From positions 19,358-83,357 of the forward strand of contig CADFMD010000009.1 in NCBI GenBank assembly GCA_902835305.1: a DNA stretch of 64,000 nucleotides. The letters are read 5' to 3'. Shown piece by piece: positions 53,515-62,591 of the stretch. How positions within the stretch are numbered: position 1 is the first letter of the stretch; the number at the start of each line of letters is the position of its first letter. The DNA comes from Coriobacteriaceae bacterium. Its GTDB lineage: Bacteria; Actinomycetota; Coriobacteriia; Coriobacteriales; Coriobacteriaceae. A model generated the notes under the pieces. That model was not told the DNA's origin, made no database searches, and was given only the letters and a program-made list of their open reading frames with translations. Position numbers and translations under genes: made by a program.

Positions 53515-55310
53515 CAACTGATGAGCACCGCTTGAGTCGAAAGACTCTGAACGTCATAGCTGCCAGCGTTATTGTCAGCGCCGTCTTGTTAGGCCTGTTG
53601 TATACGGTTGGAACCCATCGCTGCCTCGAAAAAACGCTTGGGTTTGGCCAAGAAACCATGGTGTTTTTGGAGAACGCTTGCGAAAAATATGACCGCTACG
53701 AACAGGGGAGAAAAACCGAGGCGACGCACGATTTGCTCGCCGCGGTCGAATCGTTTGTGACGTTCCTGTCCTCTGATCGCGTTGAGGTTAACGACGATCT
53801 TATCGAGCAATTTGTCCATGCCGAGAACCTTTCGGGGCTGATGGTCATGGACTCCGATGGCCATATGGCTGCCCACTACGACATCGATGGTCGCGATCCG
53901 CTCATGTTGTGGCGAGATGAGTTGGCCTGTTCGCCGGTCGCATCGATGTATCAAGGTTCCAAAGTGACCTACTCAACTGTCGATGAGCGCCGTGGTGTCG
54001 TTTTTGCCGTCTGTGCTGTTCCGTATGGCGACGGCGTTGCCCTGGCATACCGCTCACTTGTTTCCGATACGGCGGACGACTATTCATATGCCATAGCCGA
54101 CGTGCTTTCGAACAGTACCTTCCACCAGGGTCCCACGGTGCTTGTTATGGAGGATGCGGAGATTGTCTCATCCAACAGTGCCGATGCTGACGTGTCGCTC
54201 GCCCGACTCCTCACCAGCGTAGGAGTTAAGTGGAAAGACGACGGCCTGACGCGCATCGAATATCGAGGAGACGAATGGTATGCCGTGCGTGCGGCATATA
54301 AGGACTACCGCCTGTTTGCGCTATATCCCAAATCTGAGGTCATGTCTGACAGGATTTCATTTGTCGCCGTCGGCGTCTTGGTGTGTCTTGCGTTTTGGGT
54401 CGTGGTGCTGTTGGCTCGAAATATCGTTGACCACCGCAATTTGGTCGAAAAGGATAAACAGCTCGGCATTATCAATGCCATAAGCGCCATCTACGATTCG
54501 ACCTTCCTTTTGCATCTCGACACCCTCGAGATCGAGGGGATCAATATGTCGCCGGCGATAGCGAAGATATTTGCCGAGCACAGCGAGGCATATGACTTTA
54601 TGGACACGGTCTGCCGGGATATCGTGAGCCCCGAAAGCCGCGAAGCGGTTGTGGGACTCGTAGATATAAGTTCGATTCGTGAACGTATGGAGGGCGTACC
54701 GTACTTGGCTGCCGAGGTGCGAGATTGTCGAGGCGCTTGGTACTCGCTACAGGTTGTCCCCCAGCATCGCGATGAGCAAGGCCGGCTGGAGTCGGTCGTC
54801 GTGGCGACGCACAACATATCGATGGTCAAGCATGCCGAGGAGCTGTCATATCAAGACAAACTGACGGGGCTTCGCAACCGCAACTATCTTGAATCGCGCG
54901 GAGATAGCCTGGTAAACGAGGACTTGCCCGTGAGCGTGATTATGTTGGACTGCAATTATCTCAAGCGGACCAACGACATCTATGGTCACGAGATGGGGGA
55001 TGAACTGCTGCGACGGACGGCGTCCGTGCTGCGGCGGGTGGCTGGTGCGGATTATCTGCCGATGCGCCTTGGCGGCGACGAGTTTTTGCTGGTTTGCCCC
55101 CATACTGACAACGAGTCTGCGCTCGGGCTGGAACAGGATCTTCGTCTCGGTCTTGCCGCGGTAAGCGATGAGGCCCTGACGGTCAGCGCATCGATTGGCG
55201 TGGCGACCGTCGAGACGGCTGGAAATACGCTGGCCGATGTATATCGTGTCGCCGACCACAATATGTATCGGGAGAAGCGCACGGTCCACGCGCGGGGTGC
55301 GGACTGCTAA
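53511..55310 (+). CDS. membrane diguanylate cyclase (PAS-GGDEF)
   Basis: 599 residues. Membrane segments at about 14-32 and 282-303 frame an extracytoplasmic region of about 250 residues. A PAS-like domain follows (about 315-440), then GGDEF (about 445-599) with DKLTGLRNRNYL and intact RLGGDEF. No RxxD inhibitory site is present five residues before it, so product inhibition may be weak. Makes c-di-GMP from two GTP. Coupled to the solute-binding protein upstream. Confidence 0.93.
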   Translation: MTTDEHRLSRKTLNVIAASVIVSAVLLGLLYTVGTHRCLEKTLGFGQETMVFLENACEKYDRYEQGRKTEATHDLLAAVESFVTFLSSDRVEVNDDLIEQFVHAENLSGLMVMDSDGHMAAHYDIDGRDPLMLWRDELACSPVASMYQGSKVTYSTVDERRGVVFAVCAVPYGDGVALAYRSLVSDTADDYSYAIADVLSNSTFHQGPTVLVMEDAEIVSSNSADADVSLARLLTSVGVKWKDDGLTRIEYRGDEWYAVRAAYKDYRLFALYPKSEVMSDRISFVAVGVLVCLAFWVVVLLARNIVDHRNLVEKDKQLGIINAISAIYDSTFLLHLDTLEIEGINMSPAIAKIFAEHSEAYDFMDTVCRDIVSPESREAVVGLVDISSIRERMEGVPYLAAEVRDCRGAWYSLQVVPQHRDEQGRLESVVVATHNISMVKHAEELSYQDKLTGLRNRNYLESRGDSLVNEDLPVSVIMLDCNYLKRTNDIYGHEMGDELLRRTASVLRRVAGADYLPMRLGGDEFLLVCPHTDNESALGLEQDLRLGLAAVSDEALTVSASIGVATVETAGNTLADVYRVADHNMYREKRTVHARGADC

Positions 55311-55423
55311 TCTTGCCCCCGCGAGTCCATGCATCGTAGGATGTTGAATCGGTGCTTGCGATAATAAGTCGGCCCAGGCGGGGATAATAGACGTCTGAAA
55401 TTTCTTTCTGAGAGGGGATCTCA

Positions 55424-55687
55424 ATGATTAGTTTTGACTACAAGCCGCAGGGTGTATGCTCTCGCAATATTCACCTCAATCTCTCTGACGATGGCAGCAA
55501 GGTGCTGGGCGTTGAGTTTACCGGCGGCTGTGACGGCAATCTCAAGGCAATCTCCAAGTTAGTCGAGGGTGCTCCTGCCGATCGCGTAATCGAGGTTCTC
55601 GCCGGTAATACCTGCGGTATGAAAAAGACCTCTTGCGCCGATCAGCTTACGCGCGCTATCGAGGCCGCTCGCGCCGAGATCGCCTAA
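55424..55687 (+). CDS. TSCPD-domain protein (TIGR03905 type)
   Basis: 87 residues. Pattern GVCSRNIHL, EFTGGCDGNLKAI and NTCGMKKTSCADQL matches the small TSCPD family, which resembles the C-terminal domain of some ribonucleotide reductases. Its four or five cysteines suggest metal binding. Function unproven. ATG 55424 with GAGGGGA upstream; stop and the next start overlap by one base (TAATG). Confidence 0.88.
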   Translation: MISFDYKPQGVCSRNIHLNLSDDGSKVLGVEFTGGCDGNLKAISKLVEGAPADRVIEVLAGNTCGMKKTSCADQLTRAIEAARAEIA

Positions 55688-56898
55688 TGGGTATCGCCGA
55701 CCACATCAAGAATGGAATATCGCGCCGTGGCTTTGTGCTCGGCGGTGCTGCCGCGGGCGCTGCCACGGTGCTTGCCGGTTGCTCGAAAAAAACGGGCACC
55801 AGCGACGATGCCGCCGGCGAGCCGCAGGTTATCAAGGACGATTCGAAGATTGTCTCGATCACTGATGAGTACGAAGCTGTTGATATCGATCTTGAGCCGG
55901 CGGCGTCGTGGACGCTGCCGCTGGGCACGCTGCTGTACTACTGCGATGGCGACTACGCCGCCGCGATGATGGCGCCTGCTTCTGCTCTGCATGCCAATAC
56001 GCTTGGTGTGCTCAACCTGGGCGATGGCTCGCTTACCACATTAATCGAGGATCCTATCGAGGGCACGGGATATGCTTTTTACGATGTCCGTGCCGGCGAT
56101 GGCGTGTTTGCGTGGGTTGAGATGAACTTTGCCAATTCATCGTGGAAGCTCTACGCTCAAAATCTGTCGGGCGCTTCGCTCTCTGGCGACGTGGCTGAGC
56201 TCGATCGAGGTGGCAAGGACTATGATCCGCCCCTGTTTACGGCGTTCGGGTCATCGGTCATCTGGTATAAAATGCCTTCGGCAGGCGGCAATAAAACGAG
56301 TAGTGATTCGTTTTGCTATCGTCGCTCGCTTGATGAATCCAAGGCCGAGGTAATTTGGAAATCGATGGGCCGCTTTGCATCGGCCCCGCGCGCGAGCGAC
56401 GGCATTTTGACCATCTCGCCGCGTGTCCGCAACGACGAAGGCGTCTACTATGGCATAACGGCAATCGATCTGACCGATGGCAACAACACCAAACGTGCCC
56501 AGCTAGTCCTTCCCTCGTCAGTCTCGCCTTTCGAGGCCGTATATATGGGCGATACCTTCGTGTTTTCTATCGAGGCGACCTATAGTGACGTGGGCAGCCT
56601 GGGCAACATGGGCACGTATATCGGTAATGAGGGAGGGCCATACCTCTTTCTGTCCCGCGAGCCGCTCGCATGTGCTGCCGGCAAGAAGAATAAATATCTC
56701 GTTAAGGTACAGGCATCGCATTTTCTCATCGACACCTCTGCCAAGACCTATGGCTCGCTGTTGTCGCCCGACCGCGCTTTGGAATATGGCGATTATCCAG
56801 CTACGGCGGGAAAATCGGACTCATTCCTTACGTACGCCACGGTGCGCAACAGCCAGGGTATACCCGAGACGGTCACCGCACGCCTATTCTCTCTTTAA
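55687..56898 (+). CDS. Tat-exported lipoprotein, unknown
   Basis: 403 residues. Twin-arginine signal SRRGFVLGGAAAGA followed by lipobox LAGC, giving a lipid-anchored Cys near residue 35. The rest is beta-rich with propeller-like repeats (e.g. DIDLEPAASWTLPLGTLLYY), but no family is recognised. Coupled to the TSCPD gene. Ends LFSL. Confidence 0.85.
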   Translation: MGIADHIKNGISRRGFVLGGAAAGAATVLAGCSKKTGTSDDAAGEPQVIKDDSKIVSITDEYEAVDIDLEPAASWTLPLGTLLYYCDGDYAAAMMAPASALHANTLGVLNLGDGSLTTLIEDPIEGTGYAFYDVRAGDGVFAWVEMNFANSSWKLYAQNLSGASLSGDVAELDRGGKDYDPPLFTAFGSSVIWYKMPSAGGNKTSSDSFCYRRSLDESKAEVIWKSMGRFASAPRASDGILTISPRVRNDEGVYYGITAIDLTDGNNTKRAQLVLPSSVSPFEAVYMGDTFVFSIEATYSDVGSLGNMGTYIGNEGGPYLFLSREPLACAAGKKNKYLVKVQASHFLIDTSAKTYGSLLSPDRALEYGDYPATAGKSDSFLTYATVRNSQGIPETVTARLFSL

Positions 56899-57051
56899 GC
56901 TTAGAGGGGTTAAAAAGGCGCCAACAGGGGAATAAACGCGTTGTAATTGTGAGTACCGCCCGCCGAGCTGCCGCGTCATAGTGGCATCCGGCGGGCTCAG
57001 GTGCGTTAAAATGGGCTTGTTCTTAGCTGATTGAGACAGGGGGGCCGTGTT

Positions 57052-57774
57052 ATGGCTTCAGATGCAAAAAAGATTCTGCTGGTCGAGGATGAGAAGGCAA
57101 TCCGTGACGCCGTCGCTGCCTATCTCGAGCGCGAAGGCTACTGGGTTGTGGGTGTCGGCGACGGCCAGTCCGCGATCGAGGAGTTCGAGAAGCATCAGTT
57201 TGACCTGGTCGTGCTCGACCTTATGCTCCCCAAGATCCCCGGCGAGCGCGTTTGCCGCACCATTCGCGATACCTCGGATGTCCCCATCATCATGCTGACT
57301 GCCAAGGGCGAGATCGAGGACCGTATTATCGGTCTTGAGCTCGGCGCCGACGACTATCTGATTAAGCCGTTCTCGCCGCGCGAGCTTGTCGCGCGCGTAC
57401 GCGCCTTGTTCCGCCGTGCCCATCAGGCCGACGAGCCAGCCGTCGAGGTACTCGACTTCGGCGATCTGGTCATCGATATCTCGGGCCACAAGATTTTGGT
57501 CGAGGGCAAGGAAGTCGACCTGACGGCTTCCGAGTTTAAGCTGCTCACCACGCTTGCCCGTCACCCCGGTCGCGTCTACAACCGCATGGAGCTGGTCGAG
57601 AAGGTGCTCGGCTACGACTTTGAGGGCTATGAGCGCACCATCGATAGCCACGTGAAGAACCTTCGCGCCAAGCTGGGCGATGATCCCAAGAAGCCCAAGT
57701 GGCTCTACACCGTCCACGGTGTCGGCTATCGCTTCGAGGCTCCGGCCAAGACCGATAAGTCGGACGAGAAATAG
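57052..57774 (+). CDS. OmpR/PhoB-type response regulator
   Basis: 240 residues; ATG 57052 with AGGGGGG seven bases upstream. Receiver domain with phospho-Asp in VVLDLMLP and Lys in DDYLIKPF; C-terminal winged helix (LTASEFKLLTTLARHPGRVY, RTIDSHVKNLRAKL, VHGVGYRFE). Precedes its histidine kinase by 11 bases. Target genes cannot be deduced. Confidence 0.96.
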   Translation: MASDAKKILLVEDEKAIRDAVAAYLEREGYWVVGVGDGQSAIEEFEKHQFDLVVLDLMLPKIPGERVCRTIRDTSDVPIIMLTAKGEIEDRIIGLELGADDYLIKPFSPRELVARVRALFRRAHQADEPAVEVLDFGDLVIDISGHKILVEGKEVDLTASEFKLLTTLARHPGRVYNRMELVEKVLGYDFEGYERTIDSHVKNLRAKLGDDPKKPKWLYTVHGVGYRFEAPAKTDKSDEK

Positions 57775-57785
57775 GGAAATCACAT

Positions 57786-59351
57786 ATGACACCTGCGCGC
57801 TTTGAAATCGGACAAAAGCACAAGCAGGAGAGCGAGGCGGGTTCCAAGGCTAGTTGGAACACGCCTCGTTCCGATTCACGGCCAACGATGAGCTATCCCT
57901 CGCGCATGGCACTTGCTTTTGCTCTGACATCGCTCATGACGGTATTGGTGCTGGTGGGCGTGGTCTCTGTTGTGTGGGGCACGGTCTTTTCGGATTACAC
58001 GCGCTCCAATATCGTCGAGATCGCCAATTCTGCTGCCGAAAAGCTTGCGACGTCGTATGAGGAAAACGGCAACTGGACTGCGGGCGAGCTGCGCACGGTC
58101 GCGACATCGAGTTTGGTATCCGACGACCTGAGTATGCAGGTCGTCAACAAGAAGGGCGTTGTCGTCTATGACGACTCATGGCCTTCGGCAAGCGCGACCG
58201 CCGATGTGCGCGAGAGCGAATCGGCGTCGAGCAGCTCGAGCGGTAAAAAAGCATCGCATAGCCCGGTCTCGTCTGCTCCAACCGACTCCGATAGCGTTGC
58301 CAACGTCGAAATCATAACGTCTTCGGGCGAGCATGTCGGACAGGTAAAGCTATGGGCCATCGGCTCCGATGCCTTGCTCACCAAGGCGGATTCTGCATTT
58401 AGGGAGAAGACCTTTAACGCCATGGCCCTCGCCGCGGTTGTTGCAATCTGCATTTCGGTCGTTATCGGATCGCTCGTGTCGCGCATGCTCACCAAGCCGA
58501 TTCATCGTATTACGAGCACGGCCAAGCAAATTCGCGATGGCGATCTGTCCGCTCGTACTGGTTTGCGCGGTGATGACGAGATTGATCAGCTGGGTGAGAC
58601 CTTCGATGAGATGGCCACTTCGCTCGAGAAGGATATGAAACACGAGAAGCGCCTGACCTCAGACGTGGCTCACGAACTTCGTACTCCGCTTATGGCCATG
58701 CTCGCGACAGTCGAAGCCATGCAGGATGGCGTATATCCTACCGACGATGAGCACTTGGAGACTGTTGCTTCCGAGACGCGTCGCCTGGCTCGTCTGGTGC
58801 AGCAGATGCTCGACCTGTCGCGCATGGAAAACAGCACGGCTCCGCTCAACCTTGAGCCGGTGGACATGGTTCCTTTCGTGCGTTCCATCGTCAATGCCCA
58901 GGAGCGCCTGTTTGTCGACCGCGATCTGCGCTTGCGCTTTGCTGACGAGACCCAAGGTCACGACGATGTCGTCGAAGCCGATCCCGACATGATCACACAA
59001 TGCGTCATCAATCTCATGAGCAACGCCATGCGCTACACCTCCGAGGGCGGTTGGGTCGTGGTGTCGGTGCTCAGTGACCGCAAACACGTCAGCATCGCCG
59101 TTTCTGATACCGGCATCGGTATTGCCAAGGATGACTTGTCGCGCATCTTCGGCCGTTTTTGGCGCGCCGATGCCAGCCGTGCCCGTGAGGCGGGCGGTCT
59201 GGGCGTGGGCCTCGCCGTGACTAAACAGATCGTCGAGCGCCATCACGGCTACATATCCGTGGAGTCGGAGCTTGGAAAGGGTACGACTTTTACGATTCAT
59301 CTGCCTCGCGAGCACACGGCGGACGCGGCATCTACTACAATGGAGCACTAG
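57786..59351 (+). CDS. membrane sensor histidine kinase
   Basis: 521 residues. A 35-residue polar start, first membrane segment about 42-67, extracytoplasmic region about 70-210 with a Ser-rich loop, second membrane segment about 215-235, HAMP, HisKA with SDVAHELRTPLMA (phospho-His), HATPase with N-box and GLGVGLAVTKQIV. Partner of the preceding regulator. ATG 57786. Confidence 0.95.
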   Translation: MTPARFEIGQKHKQESEAGSKASWNTPRSDSRPTMSYPSRMALAFALTSLMTVLVLVGVVSVVWGTVFSDYTRSNIVEIANSAAEKLATSYEENGNWTAGELRTVATSSLVSDDLSMQVVNKKGVVVYDDSWPSASATADVRESESASSSSSGKKASHSPVSSAPTDSDSVANVEIITSSGEHVGQVKLWAIGSDALLTKADSAFREKTFNAMALAAVVAICISVVIGSLVSRMLTKPIHRITSTAKQIRDGDLSARTGLRGDDEIDQLGETFDEMATSLEKDMKHEKRLTSDVAHELRTPLMAMLATVEAMQDGVYPTDDEHLETVASETRRLARLVQQMLDLSRMENSTAPLNLEPVDMVPFVRSIVNAQERLFVDRDLRLRFADETQGHDDVVEADPDMITQCVINLMSNAMRYTSEGGWVVVSVLSDRKHVSIAVSDTGIGIAKDDLSRIFGRFWRADASRAREAGGLGVGLAVTKQIVERHHGYISVESELGKGTTFTIHLPREHTADAASTTMEH

Positions 59352-59460
59352 CTTTTCGCTATTCGGTGAAGGAGGGGTTTCGTCCCTGCCGCTCCGAGTT
59401 TGCGAAAACGTGCGGGAAAGAACCCGCATTACTGTCGTATTTTGGTAAGGAGTGACTCAC

Positions 59461-60348
59461 GTGACAACGATGGAGCGTCGTCCGGATTCCCGTGGCAAGG
59501 TTCGTGATATCTACGATGCCGGTGAAAACCTGCTGATGGTCGCCACCGACCGCATTTCTGCGTTCGACTTCATTCTTCCCGACGAGATTCCGTTTAAGGG
59601 AGAGGTGCTCAACCGCATCTCGGCATTCTGGTTCGATAAGTTTGCCGACATCGTTCCCAACCACCTCGTTTCCATCGACCCGGCGGATTTCCCTGAGGAG
59701 TTTGCTGAGTATCGTGACTACCTCGCCGGCCGCGCCATGCTGGTTAAGAAGGCCCAGACGATTCCTATCGAGTGCATCGTCCGCGGCTATCTGACCGGTT
59801 CGGGCAAGAAGACCTACGACGAGAACGGCACCGTCTGCGGCATCCAGCTGCCTGAGGGCCTGACCGAGGCTTCCAAGCTTCCCGAGCCGCTGTTTACGCC
59901 GTCCACGAAGGCCGAGATCGGTGACCACGACGAGAACATCTCGTTCGAGCGTTGCTGCGAGATCGTGGGCGAGGACATCGCCACGCAGATTCGCGACCTT
60001 TCCCTCAAGATCTACAAGGCCGCTGCCGAGTACGCCGCGACCCGTGGCATCATCATTGCCGACACCAAGTTCGAGTTTGGTGTCATCGATGGCAAGGTCA
60101 CGCTGATCGACGAGTGCCTCACGCCCGATTCCAGCCGTTTCTGGCCTGCTGCCAGCTACGAGGAGGGCAAGATCCAGCCCAGCTACGACAAACAATTCGT
60201 CCGCAATTGGCTCAAGGCCAACTGGGATATGACGGGGGAGACCCCGCACCTGCCCGCCGAGGTCATCGATGGCACGTCCGAGCGCTATCGCGAGGCCTTC
60301 CAGATCATCACGGGCTCCCAGTTCACAAGCATGAAGGAGAACGCATAA
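59461..60348 (+). CDS. purC: phosphoribosylaminoimidazole-succinocarboxamide synthase
   Basis: 295 residues; GTG 59461 with AAGGAG eight bases upstream (ATG 59470 would be 17 away). GKVRDIYDAGENLLMVATDR at the start, ECIVRGYLTGSG, and LIDECLTPDSSRFW. It adds aspartate to CAIR using ATP; the product is a PurB substrate. A small hairpin (TGCGGG / CCCGCA) lies in the gap after the kinase. Confidence 0.96.
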   Translation: MTTMERRPDSRGKVRDIYDAGENLLMVATDRISAFDFILPDEIPFKGEVLNRISAFWFDKFADIVPNHLVSIDPADFPEEFAEYRDYLAGRAMLVKKAQTIPIECIVRGYLTGSGKKTYDENGTVCGIQLPEGLTEASKLPEPLFTPSTKAEIGDHDENISFERCCEIVGEDIATQIRDLSLKIYKAAAEYAATRGIIIADTKFEFGVIDGKVTLIDECLTPDSSRFWPAASYEEGKIQPSYDKQFVRNWLKANWDMTGETPHLPAEVIDGTSERYREAFQIITGSQFTSMKENA

Positions 60349-60924
60349 GTGAGTACCCGTAGCGCCACGAACAAGCGCACGCAATCCCACGAGGTTACCG
60401 GGGTTGCGCGCAAGTCCGCCGCATCCGCTAAGCCTGCCCGTCAGGCAGCGAGCTCTGTCCGCGTCGTGCCGGCTTCGTCTAAGGCACGCCGCAAAGAGCT
60501 CGAGAAGGGCGAGAACCTCGAGGGCCTCTCTAAAGAGGAGAAGCGCGCCCGCAAGGCTAAGCAGCGCGCCAAGGAGGACCGCATCTACACGGTGTCGAAT
60601 ATCCTTCTCAAGCAGGATGAGGACTACACCAAGCGCCGCCGTATTTGGTGGGCTGTGCTCGCTATCGGCATGGTGCTCGTCGTGGCAATCGGGGCTTCGC
60701 TCTACTTCGCTCCCGGCGGCACGGTGTCCAGTCCTGTTCAGATGGTCGGCATCGTTTTGTCCTATGTCATCATCCTGGGTGACTTTATCTACGACTTCGT
60801 TCGTATTCGTCCCTTGCGTAACATGTATCGCGCGCAGGCCGAGGGCATGTCCGAGAACAAGCTCAACGCTCTTATCGAGCGCGCAGCTGCCGAGGAGGAC
60901 AAAAAGGACTCCAAGAAGAAGTAG
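60349..60924 (+). CDS. basic membrane protein, unknown
   Basis: 191 residues from GTG 60349, immediately after the purC stop. The first 95 residues are very basic and Ala-rich, then two membrane segments (about 101-120 and 127-147) and a charged tail. No family recognised. Translation is probably coupled to purC. Confidence 0.75.
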   Translation: MSTRSATNKRTQSHEVTGVARKSAASAKPARQAASSVRVVPASSKARRKELEKGENLEGLSKEEKRARKAKQRAKEDRIYTVSNILLKQDEDYTKRRRIWWAVLAIGMVLVVAIGASLYFAPGGTVSSPVQMVGIVLSYVIILGDFIYDFVRIRPLRNMYRAQAEGMSENKLNALIERAAAEEDKKDSKKK

Positions 60925-61013
60925 CGTTTGCATTCACACTTATCGCTAAGATATAAGGCGTGTCGTTTTTGCGGCGCGCCTTATTATTGTCCTATAGATA
61001 GATGGAGTGGCAC

Positions 61014-62294
61014 ATGATTCGAGCTGCCCTGACGGTCGAAGAAGCTCTGGAGGGCATGAAGGCCCTGGAGCCCAAGATTAAAAACTATGCGCGCCTGGTT
61101 GTCCGCAAAGGCGTAAACGTCAAGCCCGGCCAGGAGGTTGTCGTTCAGTCTCCGGTCGAGTGCGCGCCTTTTGCCCGCGTGGTGGTCGCGGAGGCTTATG
61201 CCGCCGGCGCTGGCCACGTGACGGTCATTTGGGCCGATGATGCCGTGACGAGGCTCACGTACGAGCATGTCGATAAAAGCTATTTTGAGCAGACGCCCGA
61301 GTGGAAGCGCCTGCAGCTTGATTCCCTGGCCCAGGATGGCGCCTGCTTTATCTTTATTGAGGGTGCGGATCCTGCAGCCCTCAAGGGCATCGATCCAGCC
61401 AAGCCGGCCGCGGCATCCAAGGCGAGGAATACGCAGTGCAAAGCTTTCCGCCGTGGACTGGATTACAACATCAATCCGTGGTGCATCGCCGGCGCTCCGG
61501 TCGTGGCTTGGGCGCACGAGGTGTTCCCGGGAGACGCCGATGAGGTTGCAATCTATAAGCTATGGAATGCGATTCTGCACACCGCTCGTGCCGATGGCCA
61601 GGACCCGGAGAGCGACTGGGAGCTTCATGACGCGGCGTTCGAAAAGAACCTGCGTTTCCTGAACGACAATCGTTTTGACCGCCTGCATTACACCGCGGAA
61701 AATGGAACCGATCTGACGATTGGCATGACGAAGGGTCACGAGTGGGCCGGCGGCAAGGGCAAGACGCCCGATGGACACCCCTTCTTCCCCAACATTCCCA
61801 CCGAGGAAGTCTTCACCTCGCCTGATCGTATGCGCGCCGACGGTATCGTGTACTCGGCCATGCCGCTCATTCACCACGGTAACAAGGTCGACGATTTTTG
61901 GATTAAGTTCGAGGCCGGCCGCGTAGCGGACTACGATGCCCGCGTGGGCAAGGCGACGCTTGCGAGCATCATTGACACCGATGAAGGTGCCGCTCATCTG
62001 GGTGAGGTCGCGCTTATCTCCAAGAACACGCCGATCCGTGAAAGTGGCGTTTTGTTCTATGACACGCTCTATGATGAGAACGCCAGCTGCCATCTCGCGC
62101 TAGGTGTCGGTTTCCCCGAATGTATCGAGGGTGGGTATGACATGTCCAAGGAAGAGCTCCTGGAGCATGGCGTTAACGTCTCGAGCACGCACGTCGATTT
62201 TATGATTGGCACGGACGACATCGATATTACGGGCATTACGCCTGATGGACGTGAAGTTGTGATTTTCCAGAACGGCCAATGGAGTTGGGAATAG
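61014..62294 (+). CDS. M29-family metallo-aminopeptidase
   Basis: 426 residues; ATG 61014 with GGAG six bases upstream. AmpS/PepS/AmpT type: NIPTEEVFTSPDRMRADG and CHLALGVGFPE, then STHVDFMIGTDDIDITG carry the two-metal ligands (Glu, Glu, His, His, Asp). Removes N-terminal residues from peptides in the cytoplasm. The tRNA-Lys promoter overlaps its end. Confidence 0.95.
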   Translation: MIRAALTVEEALEGMKALEPKIKNYARLVVRKGVNVKPGQEVVVQSPVECAPFARVVVAEAYAAGAGHVTVIWADDAVTRLTYEHVDKSYFEQTPEWKRLQLDSLAQDGACFIFIEGADPAALKGIDPAKPAAASKARNTQCKAFRRGLDYNINPWCIAGAPVVAWAHEVFPGDADEVAIYKLWNAILHTARADGQDPESDWELHDAAFEKNLRFLNDNRFDRLHYTAENGTDLTIGMTKGHEWAGGKGKTPDGHPFFPNIPTEEVFTSPDRMRADGIVYSAMPLIHHGNKVDDFWIKFEAGRVADYDARVGKATLASIIDTDEGAAHLGEVALISKNTPIRESGVLFYDTLYDENASCHLALGVGFPECIEGGYDMSKEELLEHGVNVSSTHVDFMIGTDDIDITGITPDGREVVIFQNGQWSWE

Positions 62295-62313
62295 TCCCAG
62301 ACCGTGGTACAAT
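62285..62313 (+). promoter_or_regulatory. promoter of tRNA-Lys
   Basis: TTGGGA at 62285-62290, 17-base spacer, TACAAT at 62308-62313; overlaps the aminopeptidase stop. Confidence 0.6.
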
Positions 62314-62322
62314 GCCACCCGC

Positions 62323-62398
62323 GGGCCGTTAGCTCAGCTGGCAGAGCAGGGGACTTTTAATCCCAAGGTCCAGGGTTCGAACCCCTGACGGCCCACCA
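62323..62398 (+). tRNA. tRNA-Lys (anticodon TTT)
   Basis: Acceptor GGGCCGT / ACGGCCC, discriminator A, encoded CCA; D-arm AGCTCAGCTGGCAGAGC, anticodon loop CTTTTAA. The last 19 bases before the final A recur at 62555-62573. Confidence 0.97.
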
Positions 62399-62406
62399 TA
62401 GAATGG

Positions 62407-62438
62407 AAAAGCGACTGGCGGATGCCGGCCGCTTTTTT
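62407..62438 (+). terminator. terminator after tRNA-Lys
   Basis: AAAGCG-CTGGC pairs with GCCGG-CGCTTT with one mismatch, then six T. A diverged copy lies at about 63690-63722. Confidence 0.8.
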
Positions 62439-62440
62439 GT

Positions 62441-62573
62441 TGCCGCGACGCGGGTTCGAACCCGAAAGGGCGCGGAGCTGAGTAAACGCGTGAGCGTTTG
62501 CCAGCGCAGCGCGCATGGCGCGAAGCGCCGCAGCGGCCGCCTGCGGCGCAGGCTGAACCCCTGACGGCCCACC
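62441..62573 (+). repeat. tRNA-Lys tail module with copied tRNA 3' end
   Basis: GCGGGTTCGAACCCGAAAGG (T-arm-like palindrome), a hairpin AAACGCG-TG-AGCGTTT, further GC-rich small hairpins (GCGC and GCCGC words), and finally GAACCCCTGACGGCCCACC, an exact 19-base copy of the tRNA-Lys 3' end. Order and several words match the tRNA-Gly module (AACCCGA-AGGG-GCG, TAAACGCG, AGCGTTT). Confidence 0.8.
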
Positions 62574-62591
62574 CAAAGTAAGGAATGCGAA

